Assembly: GCF_001278845.1 (NCBI RefSeq)
Contig: NZ_CP012590.1
Coordinates: forward strand, 1,178,001-1,242,000
DNA length: 64,000 nucleotides
Direction of reading: 5' to 3'
From: Actinomyces sp. oral taxon 414
GTDB lineage: Bacteria; Actinomycetota; Actinomycetes; Actinomycetales; Actinomycetaceae
Position numbers and translations under genes: made by a program. The notes beneath the pieces are model-generated. The model did no database searches, had not been told where the DNA came from, and saw nothing but the letters and a program-made list of their open reading frames with translations. Shown here piece by piece: positions 17,557 through 27,234 of this stretch. Each line of letters begins with the position of its first letter. Positions within the stretch are counted from its first letter, which is position 1.

Positions 17557-19357
17557 GGCGCCCCCCTCCGACGGCCGGCGCCTCCGGCACCGGGCTCGCC
17601 CCGGTCCAGGAGCGGAAGATCCGGGAGTGGGCGAGCAGGCGCTCGGGGGAGTCGTCCAGGACGATCCGGCCGTCCTCGATCCACACGACCCGGTCCGCCC
17701 GCACGGCGACGTCGGCGTCGTGGGTGACGATGAGCGTGGTCCGGCCGCGCGCGAGGCGGTCGACGGCGTCGAGCACGAGGGTGCGGGCCGCGGGGTCCAG
17801 CCCCGTGGTGGCCTCGTCGAGGATGACCACCGGCGTGTCGCGCAGCAGCGCCCGGGCGATGGCCACGCGCTGGCGCTGCCCACCGGACAGGGTGTCGCCC
17901 CGCTCCCCGACGGGGGTGGCGTAGCCGCCGGGCAGGGAGACGATGAAGTCGTGGGCGCCCGCCCTGCGCGCCGCGGCCTCGACCTCCTCGTCGGTCGCGT
18001 CGGGCCGCCCCATGCGGATGTTGTCGCGGATGGTGCCGGTCAGCAGGACCGCGTCCTGGTGGAGGACGGACACGCTGGCGCGCAGTTCGCCCAGGTCGAG
18101 CGCCGGCAGGGGCAGCCCGTCGAGGCGGACCTCGCCGGCCACCGGGTCCAGGGCGCGCACCACCAGGGACACCAGCGTGGACTTGCCCGACCCCGAGGGG
18201 CCCACGAGCGCCACGTGCTCGCCCGGGGCGACCGTCAGGCTGATGCCGTGGAGGACCTCGTTGCCGTCGTAGCGGGTGACCACGCCGTTGAAGTCGATGT
18301 GCCCGCGCACCCGCCCCAGGGGCAGGGGGGAGACGGGCGAGATGATGTCGGGGACCACCGCCATGAGGTCGGCGACGCGCTCGCCCGAGGCGGTGGCGCG
18401 GGCGATGCGCCCGGTGTACTTGGCCATGTCCCGCAGGGGCTTCATGGTGGTGCGCAGGTAGGTGGTGAACAGGACCAGGTCCCCCGGCGTCATCGCCCCC
18501 TGGAGCACGCGCAGCCCGCCGCCGACCATAACCAGGGCGGTGGCCACGCCCACCAGGACGTCGGTGGAGCGCTCCAGGCGCGCCGCCAGCCGCAGGGAGC
18601 GCACCCCGGTGCGCAGCGAGTCGCGGTTGGCCCCGATGAAACGGTCCAGGATCAGCTCCTCCAGACCGTAGGCCTGCACCACCTTGATGGTGGCCAGCGC
18701 CTCCTGGGCGGTGTTGGCCAGCTGCCCCTCGCTCTTGCGGGTGCGCCGCGACGCCGTCGTGATCCGCTTGGAACTGCCCGAGGAGGTGACCAGGAAGACG
18801 ATCACGGCCGCGACCACGACGAGCGCCAGCAGCGGGTCGAGGACGAACATGACCACGACCATGACCAGGAGCGTGAGCACATTGGCGGCCAGCGGCAGGC
18901 CGGCGGTCACGGCCACGTCCTGCATGCGGGCGATGTCGGAGACCAGGCGCTGGACGGTGTCGGCGCTGCGGTTGCGGGCGTGGAACTGCTGGGACAGGCC
19001 CGCCACGTGCCGGAAGGCGCGCGCCCGCAGGGCGACCGCCGTGCGCGAGCCGGCCAGCGCGAAGGACACGGTGGCCAGGTAGTTGCACAGCGCCCGCATA
19101 AACACGATCCCCACGAGCCCGGCCCCGCAGGCCACCAGGCCCAGGACGCTGGCGGGCGCGTAGCCGGTGCTCGTGCCCAGCGAGGACAGCACGGAGTCGA
19201 CGACGATCTTCATGGGCCAGGGCTCGAGCACCCGGAAGACGACCTCGCTCATCAGGGCCAGGGTCCCGCCTGCCACCATCAGCAGGTGGGGGCGCAGGTC
19301 GGGGCCCACCAGGCGCAGGGTGCGGGTGAGCGCCGAGCGGCGCACGCGGGCGCTCAT
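17543..19357 (-). CDS. ABC transporter, fused permease and ATPase (exporter type)
   Basis: A 604-residue half-transporter that would act as a dimer in the membrane. Residues about 20-310 form the six-helix type IV exporter domain (VFMRALCNYLATVSFALAGSRTAVALRARAFRHV). The ATPase follows: Walker A GPSGSGKST, Q-loop VLHQDAVLLTGTIRDNI, signature LSGGQRQRVAIARALL, Walker B VVILDEATTGLD, H-loop VTHDAD. Lipid-linked glycans, lipids or peptides are typical cargo; between glycosyltransferases and kinase-fold proteins a glycan intermediate is a reasonable guess. Confidence 0.9.
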   Translation of the reverse strand: MSARVRRSALTRTLRLVGPDLRPHLLMVAGGTLALMSEVVFRVLEPWPMKIVVDSVLSSLGTSTGYAPASVLGLVACGAGLVGIVFMRALCNYLATVSFALAGSRTAVALRARAFRHVAGLSQQFHARNRSADTVQRLVSDIARMQDVAVTAGLPLAANVLTLLVMVVVMFVLDPLLALVVVAAVIVFLVTSSGSSKRITTASRRTRKSEGQLANTAQEALATIKVVQAYGLEELILDRFIGANRDSLRTGVRSLRLAARLERSTDVLVGVATALVMVGGGLRVLQGAMTPGDLVLFTTYLRTTMKPLRDMAKYTGRIARATASGERVADLMAVVPDIISPVSPLPLGRVRGHIDFNGVVTRYDGNEVLHGISLTVAPGEHVALVGPSGSGKSTLVSLVVRALDPVAGEVRLDGLPLPALDLGELRASVSVLHQDAVLLTGTIRDNIRMGRPDATDEEVEAAARRAGAHDFIVSLPGGYATPVGERGDTLSGGQRQRVAIARALLRDTPVVILDEATTGLDPAARTLVLDAVDRLARGRTTLIVTHDADVAVRADRVVWIEDGRIVLDDSPERLLAHSRIFRSWTGASPVPEAPAVGGGRRGHL

Positions 19358-20481
19358 GACGCGCCCCCCTCCGGCCCCAGCCGGCAGAGCACGTCGGCCA
19401 CTACCCGGTCCCAGCCGTGGCGCTCCTCGGCCAGGCGGCGCCCCGCGGCGCCCAGGCGGGCCCGCTCGTCCGCGTCGAGCGCCAGGGCGTCGATCGCCCC
19501 GGCCAGGCGCGCCGGGTCGGAGGGCGGCACGAGCACCCCGGCGCCGCGCAGCATCCCGGGCAGCTGCCCGACGGCGGAGCCGACCACCGGCAGGCCCGCG
19601 GCCAGGTACTCCAGGACCTTGAGGGGGGAGAAGTACTGCTCGTCCGCCCCGCCCAGGTCCGGATAGGGGGCGACGGCGATGGCCGCCCCGGCCAGGTGCG
19701 CGGGGATCCGGTCGGGGGCCACCTCCCCCCGGAAGTCGACGTCGATCCCGAGGTCTTCGGCCAGGGCGCGCAGCGCGGGCATCTGCGGGCCGTCGCCGAT
19801 AATGCGCAGGCTCCACGGGGCGCGGGCCATCGCCGCGGCCCGCAGCAGGTCGTCCACGCCGTGCCAGGGCTTGAGGGTCCCCACGAAGACGACGACGACG
19901 CCGGGATCCTCCCGGGAGGGCCGGATGCGCTCCAGGGACACGCCGTTGGGCACGGTCGCGGCGCGGCAGTCCGGCACCAGGCGCTCCACCCATCGGCGCA
20001 CCGGGTCGGACACGCACGCGGTCAGGCGCGCCCGCCCGGCCTGGGCGCGCAGGGCGGCCAGGGCGCCGGCCCCGTCCACCAGGACCCGGTGCCTGCGCTG
20101 CTCGTCGATGAGGGGGGCGTTGACCTCCAGCACGCCGGGCGCGCCCGCGGCGCGTGCGACGTCGGCCAGCGCGGTGGAGAACAGGGAGTAGCGCTCGTAG
20201 ACGAGGTCGGCGCCGCGCTCCAGGACGTCGCGGGCCGCGCGCCGGGAGGCCCGCGCCTGGGCGCGTTCGCGTCCGGCGGGGTCGTGGGCGCGCACCGGGG
20301 TCTCCACAACCGTCAGGTCGGCCAGGTCCGCGGGGACCAGGTCGCCGCAGCGGGCCGCGTGGAGAACCACCTCGTGGCCGGCGCGGCGCAGGGCGCGCAC
20401 CACCTCCTGGACGTGGACGCTGGCGCCCTTGGCGCCGAAGACGGGCACGCCCGGATCCAGGCACACATAGGACACCCGCAT
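19354..20481 (-). CDS. Glycosyltransferase family 4-like protein (first)
   Basis: A 375-residue GT-B enzyme. The N-terminal acceptor domain begins MRVSYVCLDPGVPVFGAKGASVHVQEVVRALRRAGHEV. The C-terminal donor domain has VFVGTLKPWHGVDDLLRA, LRIIGDGPQMPALR and EYLAAGLPVVGSAVGQLPGML with the nucleotide-sugar-binding acidic residue. It overlaps the ABC gene by 4 bp. Likely adds a sugar to a membrane-linked acceptor on the cytoplasmic side. Confidence 0.88.
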   Translation of the reverse strand: MRVSYVCLDPGVPVFGAKGASVHVQEVVRALRRAGHEVVLHAARCGDLVPADLADLTVVETPVRAHDPAGRERAQARASRRAARDVLERGADLVYERYSLFSTALADVARAAGAPGVLEVNAPLIDEQRRHRVLVDGAGALAALRAQAGRARLTACVSDPVRRWVERLVPDCRAATVPNGVSLERIRPSREDPGVVVVFVGTLKPWHGVDDLLRAAAMARAPWSLRIIGDGPQMPALRALAEDLGIDVDFRGEVAPDRIPAHLAGAAIAVAPYPDLGGADEQYFSPLKVLEYLAAGLPVVGSAVGQLPGMLRGAGVLVPPSDPARLAGAIDALALDADERARLGAAGRRLAEERHGWDRVVADVLCRLGPEGGAS

Positions 20482-21773
20482 CAGCCGACCTCCTCCGTCC
20501 CGGCGCCGGCCGGCCGCCCATCCGGCCGCCGCGCCTCCGCGTCCGGTTGCCCGTCCGGCCGCTCACCCGGCCGCTCGCGCTGCCAGGCGGACAGCACCGC
20601 CGCCTGGGCGCGGGAGTCGAACTCCTCCTCGATGAGCGCGCGGGCCCCGGCCGCCAGGGGGGCCGGATCGACCGACCCGTCGGCCAGGCCCCGCAGGGCG
20701 CGGACCAGGGCCGGCGCATCGCCCGGGGGCAGCAGGATCCCGGTCTGGCCGTCGCGCACCACCTCCGGCATGCCGGTCACCGCGGTGGCGATCACCGGCG
20801 TCCCGCAGGCCATGGCCTCCAGGACCACCGTGGGCAGGCCGTCGACATTGCCGTCGGCGGCGGGCACGCACGGGGCGACCAGGACGTGGGAGCCGTTCAG
20901 CAGGGAGCGCACCTCGCTCTGGGTCAGCGCCCCGGGCATCTGGACCCGCTCGCCCAGCCCCAGCTCCCCGACGAGCCCGGCCAGCGAGTCGCCGAGCTCC
21001 CCCTCGCCGGCGATCACCGCCGTGACCTCCACGCCGGAGTCGACCAGGGCGGCCAGCGCCCGCAGCAGCACGTCGAAGCCCTTCTTGGGCACCAGGCGGC
21101 CCACCGCGGCCACCCTCAGGGCGGTGCCCGGTGAGGGCGGCGCCGGCGGCCGGAACGGGAAGCGGTCGAGCTCCAGGGCGTTGTAGCGCAGGCAGATCCG
21201 CGCCCCGGTCCCCTCCAGCACCGTGCGCAGGTGATGCTCGTTGAACCGGCTGATGGCGATGACCCGATCGGCGTCGGCGCACACGCGCCGCAGCCAGACG
21301 GGGTCGACGTCGTCGTGGAAGATGTCCTTGGCGTGGGTGGTCACCGTGTAGGGGATGCCGGTCAGGCGCGAGGCGATCCAGGCGATGCGCGCCGCCAGGG
21401 AGGCGAAGTGCGCGTGCAGGTGCGTCACCCCGTCGGCCCGCGCCGCCGCCGCCAGGGCCACGCCCTGGGCGACGTCGTCACCCGGCAGGCCCGCCAGGAC
21501 GGGCATGATCCCGGCCAGGCGCGAGCGCTGCCCGGCGTCGGGCAGCGAGTCCGCCAGCAGGCTCCACAGCTCGCAGGCCTTGAAGGGACGCGGCACCCAC
21601 GACACCCGCGCGCGGACCCGGGCGATCTCCGGGTGGAAGCGCGAGTCGGTGGTGGGGCGCAGCGCGTAGATGGTCAGGTCGTCGCCCAGCTCCTCGCGGG
21701 CCAGGATCTCGGTGACGATAAAGGTCTCGGAGAAGCGGGGGTAGACCTTGAGGACGTATCCGATGCGGCTCAT
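20481..21773 (-). CDS. Glycosyltransferase family 4-like protein (second)
   Basis: A 430-residue GT-B enzyme: MSRIGYVLKVYPRFSETFIVTEILAREELG is the classic start of colanic-acid-type glycosyltransferases (PRxSETFI). Donor domain: VAAVGRLVPKKGFDVLLRAL, VIAGEGELGDSL, VRSLLNGSHVLVAPC, EAMACGTPVIATAVTGMPEVV. The last ~30 residues are a charged Pro/Gly/Asp-rich tail. It shares one base with the following gene. Confidence 0.88.
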   Translation of the reverse strand: MSRIGYVLKVYPRFSETFIVTEILAREELGDDLTIYALRPTTDSRFHPEIARVRARVSWVPRPFKACELWSLLADSLPDAGQRSRLAGIMPVLAGLPGDDVAQGVALAAAARADGVTHLHAHFASLAARIAWIASRLTGIPYTVTTHAKDIFHDDVDPVWLRRVCADADRVIAISRFNEHHLRTVLEGTGARICLRYNALELDRFPFRPPAPPSPGTALRVAAVGRLVPKKGFDVLLRALAALVDSGVEVTAVIAGEGELGDSLAGLVGELGLGERVQMPGALTQSEVRSLLNGSHVLVAPCVPAADGNVDGLPTVVLEAMACGTPVIATAVTGMPEVVRDGQTGILLPPGDAPALVRALRGLADGSVDPAPLAAGARALIEEEFDSRAQAAVLSAWQRERPGERPDGQPDAEARRPDGRPAGAGTEEVG

Positions 21774-22972
21774 GAGGCCCTCTCCTGTCGTGCTCGGCGG
21801 CTGATGGTCGGATCGGGGCGCAGCAGGGCCGCGGCCCTGGCGGCGGCGGTGCGCAGCCCGTCGCGCCGCAGGCGGGCCCGCAGGACCCGGCGGGTGACCG
21901 CCCGGGCGACCCACCGGGTCAGGGCGCCGACGTCGAGATCGGCCTCCCTCATGACGTCCACGGCCCCGGCGCCCTGAAGGGCGCGGGCCCGGATGAGCTG
22001 CTCGCGGCGCGGCTCCTCGCGGGGCACGATGAGGGCCGGCGCGGACGAGGCCAGCACCTCGCACACCGTGTTGTAGCCGCCCATGGTCACCACGGCGCAG
22101 GCCCGCTCGATGTACCGGCTCAGCCCCGGCGGACACCGGTGGATCTCAGTGCCGGGCGCCGCGGCGTCGCGCACGGCCTCGGCGTCGTCCTCGCCGAGTT
22201 GGGGGCCGGTGACGAGCACGTGGCGGTACCCGGGCGGAGGGGTCAGGGCCGCGGCCGTCTTGAGTAGCCGCGCCCCGTCGGACCCACCGCCGACGGTGGT
22301 CAGGACGAAGGGGGTCTCGTCCCGGCAGCGCTCGCGGTCCAGCAGGGCGCGCCCGTCGGCGAGGTAGCCGGTGAAGACGGCGAGGTCGTGCAGGAAGTCG
22401 GGGATCTCGCCGGAGGCGAGGGGGTCGTGGACGCGCCGGTCGCCGTAGACCCAGACCTCGTCGATGATCCGGCGCAGGGCATCGGGGGAGTCCAGGGCCT
22501 CCCACTCGGAGGCGGCCGTCTCGGGGTCGTCGAGGACTTCGCGCAGGCCCAGGACCATGCGCGTGGCGGGGCGGGCCTCGCGCAGGCGGTGCAGCGGGGC
22601 CCGCAGTTCGCCGCGCACCCCGTACAGGTGCCGGTCGACGATGACGAGCGCGGGGGCGAAGCCGATCAGGGCGGTTGCGACGAGGTCGGAGCGCAGCGCC
22701 GCCAGCGACTGGGGGGTGTCCCGCAGGCGCCTGGGGCGGTAGCCGACGGGGCTCTTGGTGAAACCCGGCAGGATGAGCCAGTCGAATCCCGGGGGCAGGG
22801 GGAAGTCGGCGGGGGGCGCTAGTCCGGCGACCAGCAGGCCGGTGACGCCCGCTCCGGTCAGGCGCGGCAGGTCGTGGGCGAGCTGGTGGGCGAGGGCGAG
22901 ATTGCGGCGCAGGTGCCCGAGCCCGAGCGCGTCATGGCTGTAGAGCACGATGCGGGTGGTGTCCTGACTCAC
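21770..22972 (-). CDS. Glycosyltransferase with a GT28/MurG-like C-terminal domain
   Basis: A 400-residue protein, first gene of the nine-gene series, started at GTG 22972 behind AAGGAG. It begins TTRIVLYSHDALGLGHLRRNLALAHQLA, a GHxxR loop seen in GT28-like enzymes. The donor domain has LTTVGGGSDGARLL, GPQLGEDDAEAV and VVTMGGYNTVCEVLASSAPALIVPREEPRREQLIRARAL, where GGYNT and the following Glu bind UDP-sugar. Acts in the cytoplasm, probably on a lipid acceptor. Confidence 0.85.
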   Translation of the reverse strand: MSQDTTRIVLYSHDALGLGHLRRNLALAHQLAHDLPRLTGAGVTGLLVAGLAPPADFPLPPGFDWLILPGFTKSPVGYRPRRLRDTPQSLAALRSDLVATALIGFAPALVIVDRHLYGVRGELRAPLHRLREARPATRMVLGLREVLDDPETAASEWEALDSPDALRRIIDEVWVYGDRRVHDPLASGEIPDFLHDLAVFTGYLADGRALLDRERCRDETPFVLTTVGGGSDGARLLKTAAALTPPPGYRHVLVTGPQLGEDDAEAVRDAAAPGTEIHRCPPGLSRYIERACAVVTMGGYNTVCEVLASSAPALIVPREEPRREQLIRARALQGAGAVDVMREADLDVGALTRWVARAVTRRVLRARLRRDGLRTAAARAAALLRPDPTISRRARQERAS

Positions 22973-23106
22973 TGTGCCTCTCCTTGTTCGGGCCTGTGAG
23001 ATCAGGATCGGCGGCGGCCGGGAGAGGGCCATGAGACAGTGATGAGAGAGTTCTCAGGAATCTGCGCCGGGGCGGGGCCGTTCTGCACCCCGACGCGGGG
23101 CGGGGC

Positions 23107-23883
23107 TCAGACGAGATGGACCTTAACGCCGGCGGCCCGCAGCGCCTCGACCGGTTCGGGCTCCGCCGCCTCGTCGGTGATGAGCTCATCGATTTCGCTC
23201 GTGCGGCAGATGAGGGCGAAGGCGGCCTCGCCGAGCTTGGTGTGGTCGGCGACGACGACGACGCGGTGGGCCGCGCGCACCAGGGCGGCGTTGACGGCGG
23301 CCTCGCTCTCGTGGGAGGCGTAGACGCCGTGGTCGTCGACGCCCTCCACGCCGAGGAACAGGGTGCCGATGGAGATCTGGGGGAGGATGAGCGAGGACAG
23401 GGGGCCGGTGAGTTCGTAGGAGCGGGCGCGGGCGGCGCCGCCGGTGACCACGACGCGCACGCACTGGCGCACGGTGAGCTCGCTGGCTATGTTGACGGCG
23501 TTGGTCACGATGGTGACCGGCGTCTCCGGGTCGGTCAGGTCCGGCAGCAGGGCGACCTCGCGCGCCACCTCCGTGGTGGTGGTGCCCCCGTTGAGCCCGA
23601 TCGTGTCCCCCGGGCGCACCATGGCGGCGGCGGCGCGGGCGATGCGCGTCTTCTCCTCGCCCATGCGGGAGGTCCGGTAGCGCAGGGGCAGCTCGGAGGA
23701 TGTGGGGTTGGCCGACGCCCCTCCGCGGGTGCGGGTGATCAGCTGCTGCTCGGCGAGCAGGTCGAGGTCCCGCCGGGCGGTGGCCGCGGAGACGCCGAGC
23801 TGTTCGGTGATGTCATCGATGTGGACGGTTCCCTCCTCGACGATCATGCTGAGGATGGCGGAGAGGCGTTCGTGTCGGGTCAT
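23107..23883 (-). CDS. DeoR-family transcriptional regulator
   Basis: A 258-residue repressor-type protein. N-terminal winged helix: RHERLSAILSMIVEEGTVHIDDITEQLGVSAATARRDLDLLAEQQLITRTRGGA. Sugar-phosphate sensor domain: RTSRMGEEKTRIARAAAAMVRPGDTIGLNGGTTTTEVA, then ANGxx-like TNAVNIASEL and VVVVADHTKLGEAAF. Such proteins sense phosphorylated sugars and control carbohydrate operons. ATG 23883 follows GGGAGCAACG; an upstream in-frame ATG at 23901 is less likely. No sugar operon adjoins it, so the target is unknown. Confidence 0.9.
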   Translation of the reverse strand: MTRHERLSAILSMIVEEGTVHIDDITEQLGVSAATARRDLDLLAEQQLITRTRGGASANPTSSELPLRYRTSRMGEEKTRIARAAAAMVRPGDTIGLNGGTTTTEVAREVALLPDLTDPETPVTIVTNAVNIASELTVRQCVRVVVTGGAARARSYELTGPLSSLILPQISIGTLFLGVEGVDDHGVYASHESEAAVNAALVRAAHRVVVVADHTKLGEAAFALICRTSEIDELITDEAAEPEPVEALRAAGVKVHLV

Positions 23884-24344
23884 CGTTGCTCCCGTGTGCA
23901 TCGGAGTGCTTCGCGGCTGCTAGTGGGTCGAGGGGTTGGGGGCAGCATAGAGCAGAGACGAGGCTCACGAATCCTGCGTGTGACGTGCGATGAGGCTTTG
24001 GACGTTGATGACGTCGGGAGTAGTCAGATGGGATGGTTCTGCCGCTCGGTCCGACGGCGGGCCCGGCGTCGGACCGCGATCCGCGGGTGCGTCCGTCGCC
24101 CGGCACGCCGGACCCCGGGCGGCCGCACGCCGGGCCTCAGGCGGCCGCACGTCGGGCCCCGGCGCGGCTCCGGGCGCGGCCGAGGGGCGTCCTCCCCGCC
24201 CGTTCCGCCCGCGCCGACCGGCGTTCATCCCGCTCCGAGGGCGATGACGTGGCAGGATGGTGGTACTGCGCGTCTTGCGCGGAACCGAGATCGAGGAGTG
24301 TCCTGGCGGCCGAGAGGCCCGCCCGACCCCGGGAGGGAGCGTCC
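23884..24344. other. Divergent intergenic region between deoR and nadD
   Basis: About 460 bp without a convincing gene. It should contain the promoters of both flanking genes. A short tandem duplication of GGCGGCCGCACG followed by YCGGGCC lies near 24118-24158. I see no riboswitch or clear operator. Confidence 0.4.
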
Positions 24345-25025
24345 GTGAGCGTCGGTTCACAGCCCCTGCGTATCGGGATCATGGGTGGGACCTTCGACCC
24401 GATCCACCACGGCCACCTGGTCGCAGCGTCCGAGGTTCAGAACGTCTTCGGGCTGGCCCAGGTCGTCTTCGTGCCGACCTGGGCCCAGCCCTTCAAGAAG
24501 GGCAGACGGGTCACGCCCGCCGAGCACCGTTACCTCATGACGGTGATCGCCACGGCCTCGAACAACCGCTTCACGGTCTCACGGGTCGACATCGACCGGG
24601 GCGGGACGACGTACACGATCGACACGCTCCACGACATCGCCGCCGAGTACCCGGGCGCCGAGTTGTACTTCATCACCGGCGCGGACGCCCTGGCGCAGAT
24701 CCTGACGTGGAAGGACAACGAGGAGATCTTCGGCCTCGCCCACCTGGTCGGGGTGACCCGCCCCGGGCACGCCCTGACCGACGGCGGTCTGCCCGCGGAC
24801 CGCGTCTCCCTCGTCGAGGTGCCCGCCATGGCGATATCCTCGACCGACTGCCGTGAACGAGTGGGACGCGGTGCTTCCGTGTGGTATCTGGTCCCCGACG
24901 GCGTTGTTCAGTACATCCGCAAGTACGGCCTCTATCGTGTGACCCAGCGCCAGGCGTCGACCACCTCGATGACGGCGCGCGTTGCACGTGAGCAGTCCCT
25001 GAGGAAGGAGAACGACGGTGAGTGA
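24345..25025 (+). CDS. nadD: Nicotinate-nucleotide adenylyltransferase
   Basis: A 226-residue cytoplasmic enzyme that joins ATP and nicotinate mononucleotide to deamido-NAD, a required step in NAD synthesis. Nucleotidyltransferase motifs: [20 protein letters not shown] (with HxGH) and [10 protein letters not shown] near the end. GTG 24345 follows GGGAGGGAGC and puts the core at the family's usual distance. Its last bases overlap the start of the following gene, and rsfS follows, the usual actinobacterial order. Confidence 0.95.
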   Translation: MSVGSQPLRIGIMGGTFDPIHHGHLVAASEVQNVFGLAQVVFVPTWAQPFKKGRRVTPAEHRYLMTVIATASNNRFTVSRVDIDRGGTTYTIDTLHDIAAEYPGAELYFITGADALAQILTWKDNEEIFGLAHLVGVTRPGHALTDGGLPADRVSLVEVPAMAISSTDCRERVGRGASVWYLVPDGVVQYIRKYGLYRVTQRQASTTSMTARVAREQSLRKENDGE

Positions 25026-26751
25026 GAACACCGACGTCAATGATGACCAGCCGGCAGGCTCCTCCGGTGGCTTCCGCCGCTCCCGGCGTTCGATGAGGCG
25101 GGCGGAGCGGGCCGCCGAGCGCGAGGCTTATATCACCGGGCAGCAGCCCCTCCTCACGCGCCGGGAGCTCAAGCGCCTGCGCGAGGAGGCTGAGGCCCTC
25201 AGGGCCGCCGTCGAGGCCGGCGAGCTCACGGTGGAGCAGGCCAAGGCGCTGCAGAACCCCCTGGCTGACCAGTCCGGGGCGGGCGGCGAGCCGCGGGCCG
25301 TGACGGGGGCTCATGCGGCCGTGCCCGGGCCGGGACCCGGCGGCGGGCCCGCGACCAGGCCCGGCTCCGGGCCCGGAACCGCGGCCAGGTCCGGGGCCGC
25401 GGTCAGGTCCGGCGGCGGAGTCGGTGGCGGGACCAGGGCCGCGGTCAGGTCCGGCGGCGGGGCCGCGGCCAGGCCCGCGCCGGGGCTGGAAGCCGCCGCG
25501 GCCGCCGTCCTGGAGGGCGATCTGCCCGTCGCACCGGAGCCCGCCCCGCGCCGACGCCGCCGCGCCTCGTCGGCGAGATCCGCTTCGTCGGCGAGATCCG
25601 CCGCATCCGCGCCGCCGGCGTCGTCCGCCTCGTCCGCCTCACCGGCCTCCTCAGCCCCGTCCGCGTCACCCGCGGCGGAGCCCGATCCGCAGGACTCCGT
25701 CCCCAGTTGGAGGCCCCGCCGGACCACCGACGAGGTCCTGGCCATCGCCGCCCAGGAGACCGGGATGATGGACCCCGCGGATCTGCCGGACTCATCCGAC
25801 GCGCCCCCGGTGCGCATGGACTTCTCCGGCGCGCCCTCGACGGTGCCCGAGCGCCGCTCGGTGTTCTCCTCCCGTTCGACGTCGTCCCCGCCCGCCGAGA
25901 CCGGCTCCCGGACGTCCGGGTTCGGCCCCGACTCCGGGGGTCCGGCGCCGACGGCCTCGCCCGGCCGGCCCGGGCCGCGGCCGGGCCACCGGTCGCCGGT
26001 CTCGCCGGTCTCGCCGGCGGGGGCCCGCACTTCCGAGCCGCTCGCCCAGGCGGCGGTCAGGTCCGAGCCCGCCCCGCCCACCGCCAATCCGATCGTGCCG
26101 GCCCCTCTGGCCCCCGAGGCCGAGCCCTCGCCCTGGACATCCTCGAGTCCGTCGCAGGCCTCGCCGTCGGAGATGTCCCCGTCGAGTCCGACGACGCCGT
26201 CGCGCCGCCCCATTGTGAGGATCCCCTCCTCCGTGCAGGGCGTGCGCACCGTCGACGGGGCGACCGGCGAGCTCACCTCCGTCCAGTTCGTCGACGAGGA
26301 CTTCGACGGCATCGACAGCCCCCGGTGGAGGGCCCTGCACAACTCTCCCGGTCATTCCGGGCACTCCGATCACTCCGGGCGCCCCGGGTACTCCGGGTAC
26401 TCCGACGACGCCGGACGGCCCCCCCGCCTGGACAGCCCCTACGGCAGCACCACGGCGGCCGAGCCCGAGCCGCCCATGGCGCCCACGCCTGACGAGGTGG
26501 CCGCCCGGCAGGCGTGGCCGGGCGCGCCCACCGTCAGGAGCGCCTCCGCGCCCCGGCGGGGGCCGAACCGCGCGGTTCTCATTGTGCTGGTCCTGCTCGT
26601 CGTCGCCGTGGTGGCCGTCCTGCTGTGGTTCTTCTTCCTGCGCGACAGCGGCTCCAGCGCCGCCCCGCCGCCGGCGCCCCGGCTCACCGAGTTGTCGACT
26701 CTGCCAGCTCTGCCGGCGCTGTCGGCACTGCCAGCCCCTGTGCTTCTTTGA
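25018..26751 (+). CDS. Large Ala/Pro/Ser-rich protein with one C-terminal membrane helix
   Basis: A 577-residue protein starting at GTG 25018 inside the end of nadD. Residues 1-85 are charged and helical ([53 protein letters not shown]). A long disordered Pro/Ser/Ala region follows, then one membrane segment ([23 protein letters not shown], about 520-542) and a short outer tail. No catalytic domain is visible. The charged N-terminal helix resembles that of hypothetical proteins found between nadD and rsfS in related genera. Function unknown; a tail-anchored topology is inferred. Confidence 0.7.
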   Translation: MSENTDVNDDQPAGSSGGFRRSRRSMRRAERAAEREAYITGQQPLLTRRELKRLREEAEALRAAVEAGELTVEQAKALQNPLADQSGAGGEPRAVTGAHAAVPGPGPGGGPATRPGSGPGTAARSGAAVRSGGGVGGGTRAAVRSGGGAAARPAPGLEAAAAAVLEGDLPVAPEPAPRRRRRASSARSASSARSAASAPPASSASSASPASSAPSASPAAEPDPQDSVPSWRPRRTTDEVLAIAAQETGMMDPADLPDSSDAPPVRMDFSGAPSTVPERRSVFSSRSTSSPPAETGSRTSGFGPDSGGPAPTASPGRPGPRPGHRSPVSPVSPAGARTSEPLAQAAVRSEPAPPTANPIVPAPLAPEAEPSPWTSSSPSQASPSEMSPSSPTTPSRRPIVRIPSSVQGVRTVDGATGELTSVQFVDEDFDGIDSPRWRALHNSPGHSGHSDHSGRPGYSGYSDDAGRPPRLDSPYGSTTAAEPEPPMAPTPDEVAARQAWPGAPTVRSASAPRRGPNRAVLIVLVLLVVAVVAVLLWFFFLRDSGSSAAPPPAPRLTELSTLPALPALSALPAPVLL

Positions 26752-26777
26752 GTGCGATCGACCCCGGGAGAAGATAC

Positions 26778-27218
26778 GTGAGCGCCACGCCGGATGCCAT
26801 CGAGCTCGCCCGCATCGCCGCGCACGCGGCCGCCGAGCGCAAGGCCGAGCAGATCATCGCCATCGACGTCTCCGAGCGCCTGGCCCTGACGGACGTCTTC
26901 CTCATCGTCTCGGGCGCCAACGACCGGCAGGTGCGCTCCATCGTCGACGCCGTCGACGAGGCGATGTTCAAAGCCGGTGCGAAGCGCAAGATGCGCGAGG
27001 GCTTCGACGAGGCCCGCTGGGTCCTGGTCGACTACGGGGACGTCGTCGTCCACGTCCAGCAGACCGAGGACCGCGAGTTCTACTCCCTGGAGCGGCTGTG
27101 GCGCGACTGCCCCCTCATCGATCTGCCCACCGGCGCGGACGCGGCCGATGGAGCCGACGGGGATGGGGCCGGCGCGGCCGCCGGAGCCGCGGCGGGCGGA
27201 TCCGCCGGAGCCGAGTGA
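26778..27218 (+). CDS. rsfS: Ribosomal silencing factor RsfS
   Basis: A 146-residue Iojap-family protein that binds ribosomal protein uL14 and blocks joining of the subunits in starved cells. Family core: IAAHAAAERKAEQIIAIDVSERLALTDVFLIVSGANDRQVRSIVDAVDEAM, then EGFDEARWVLVDYGDVVVHVQQTEDREFYSLERLWRDCPLIDL. GTG 26778 follows GGGAGAAGATAC. The last 25 residues are an Ala/Gly tail. It forms a run with nadD and the phosphatase gene. Confidence 0.93.
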   Translation: MSATPDAIELARIAAHAAAERKAEQIIAIDVSERLALTDVFLIVSGANDRQVRSIVDAVDEAMFKAGAKRKMREGFDEARWVLVDYGDVVVHVQQTEDREFYSLERLWRDCPLIDLPTGADAADGADGDGAGAAAGAAAGGSAGAE

Positions 27219-27234
27219 ACCCGCGGGGCGGGGC

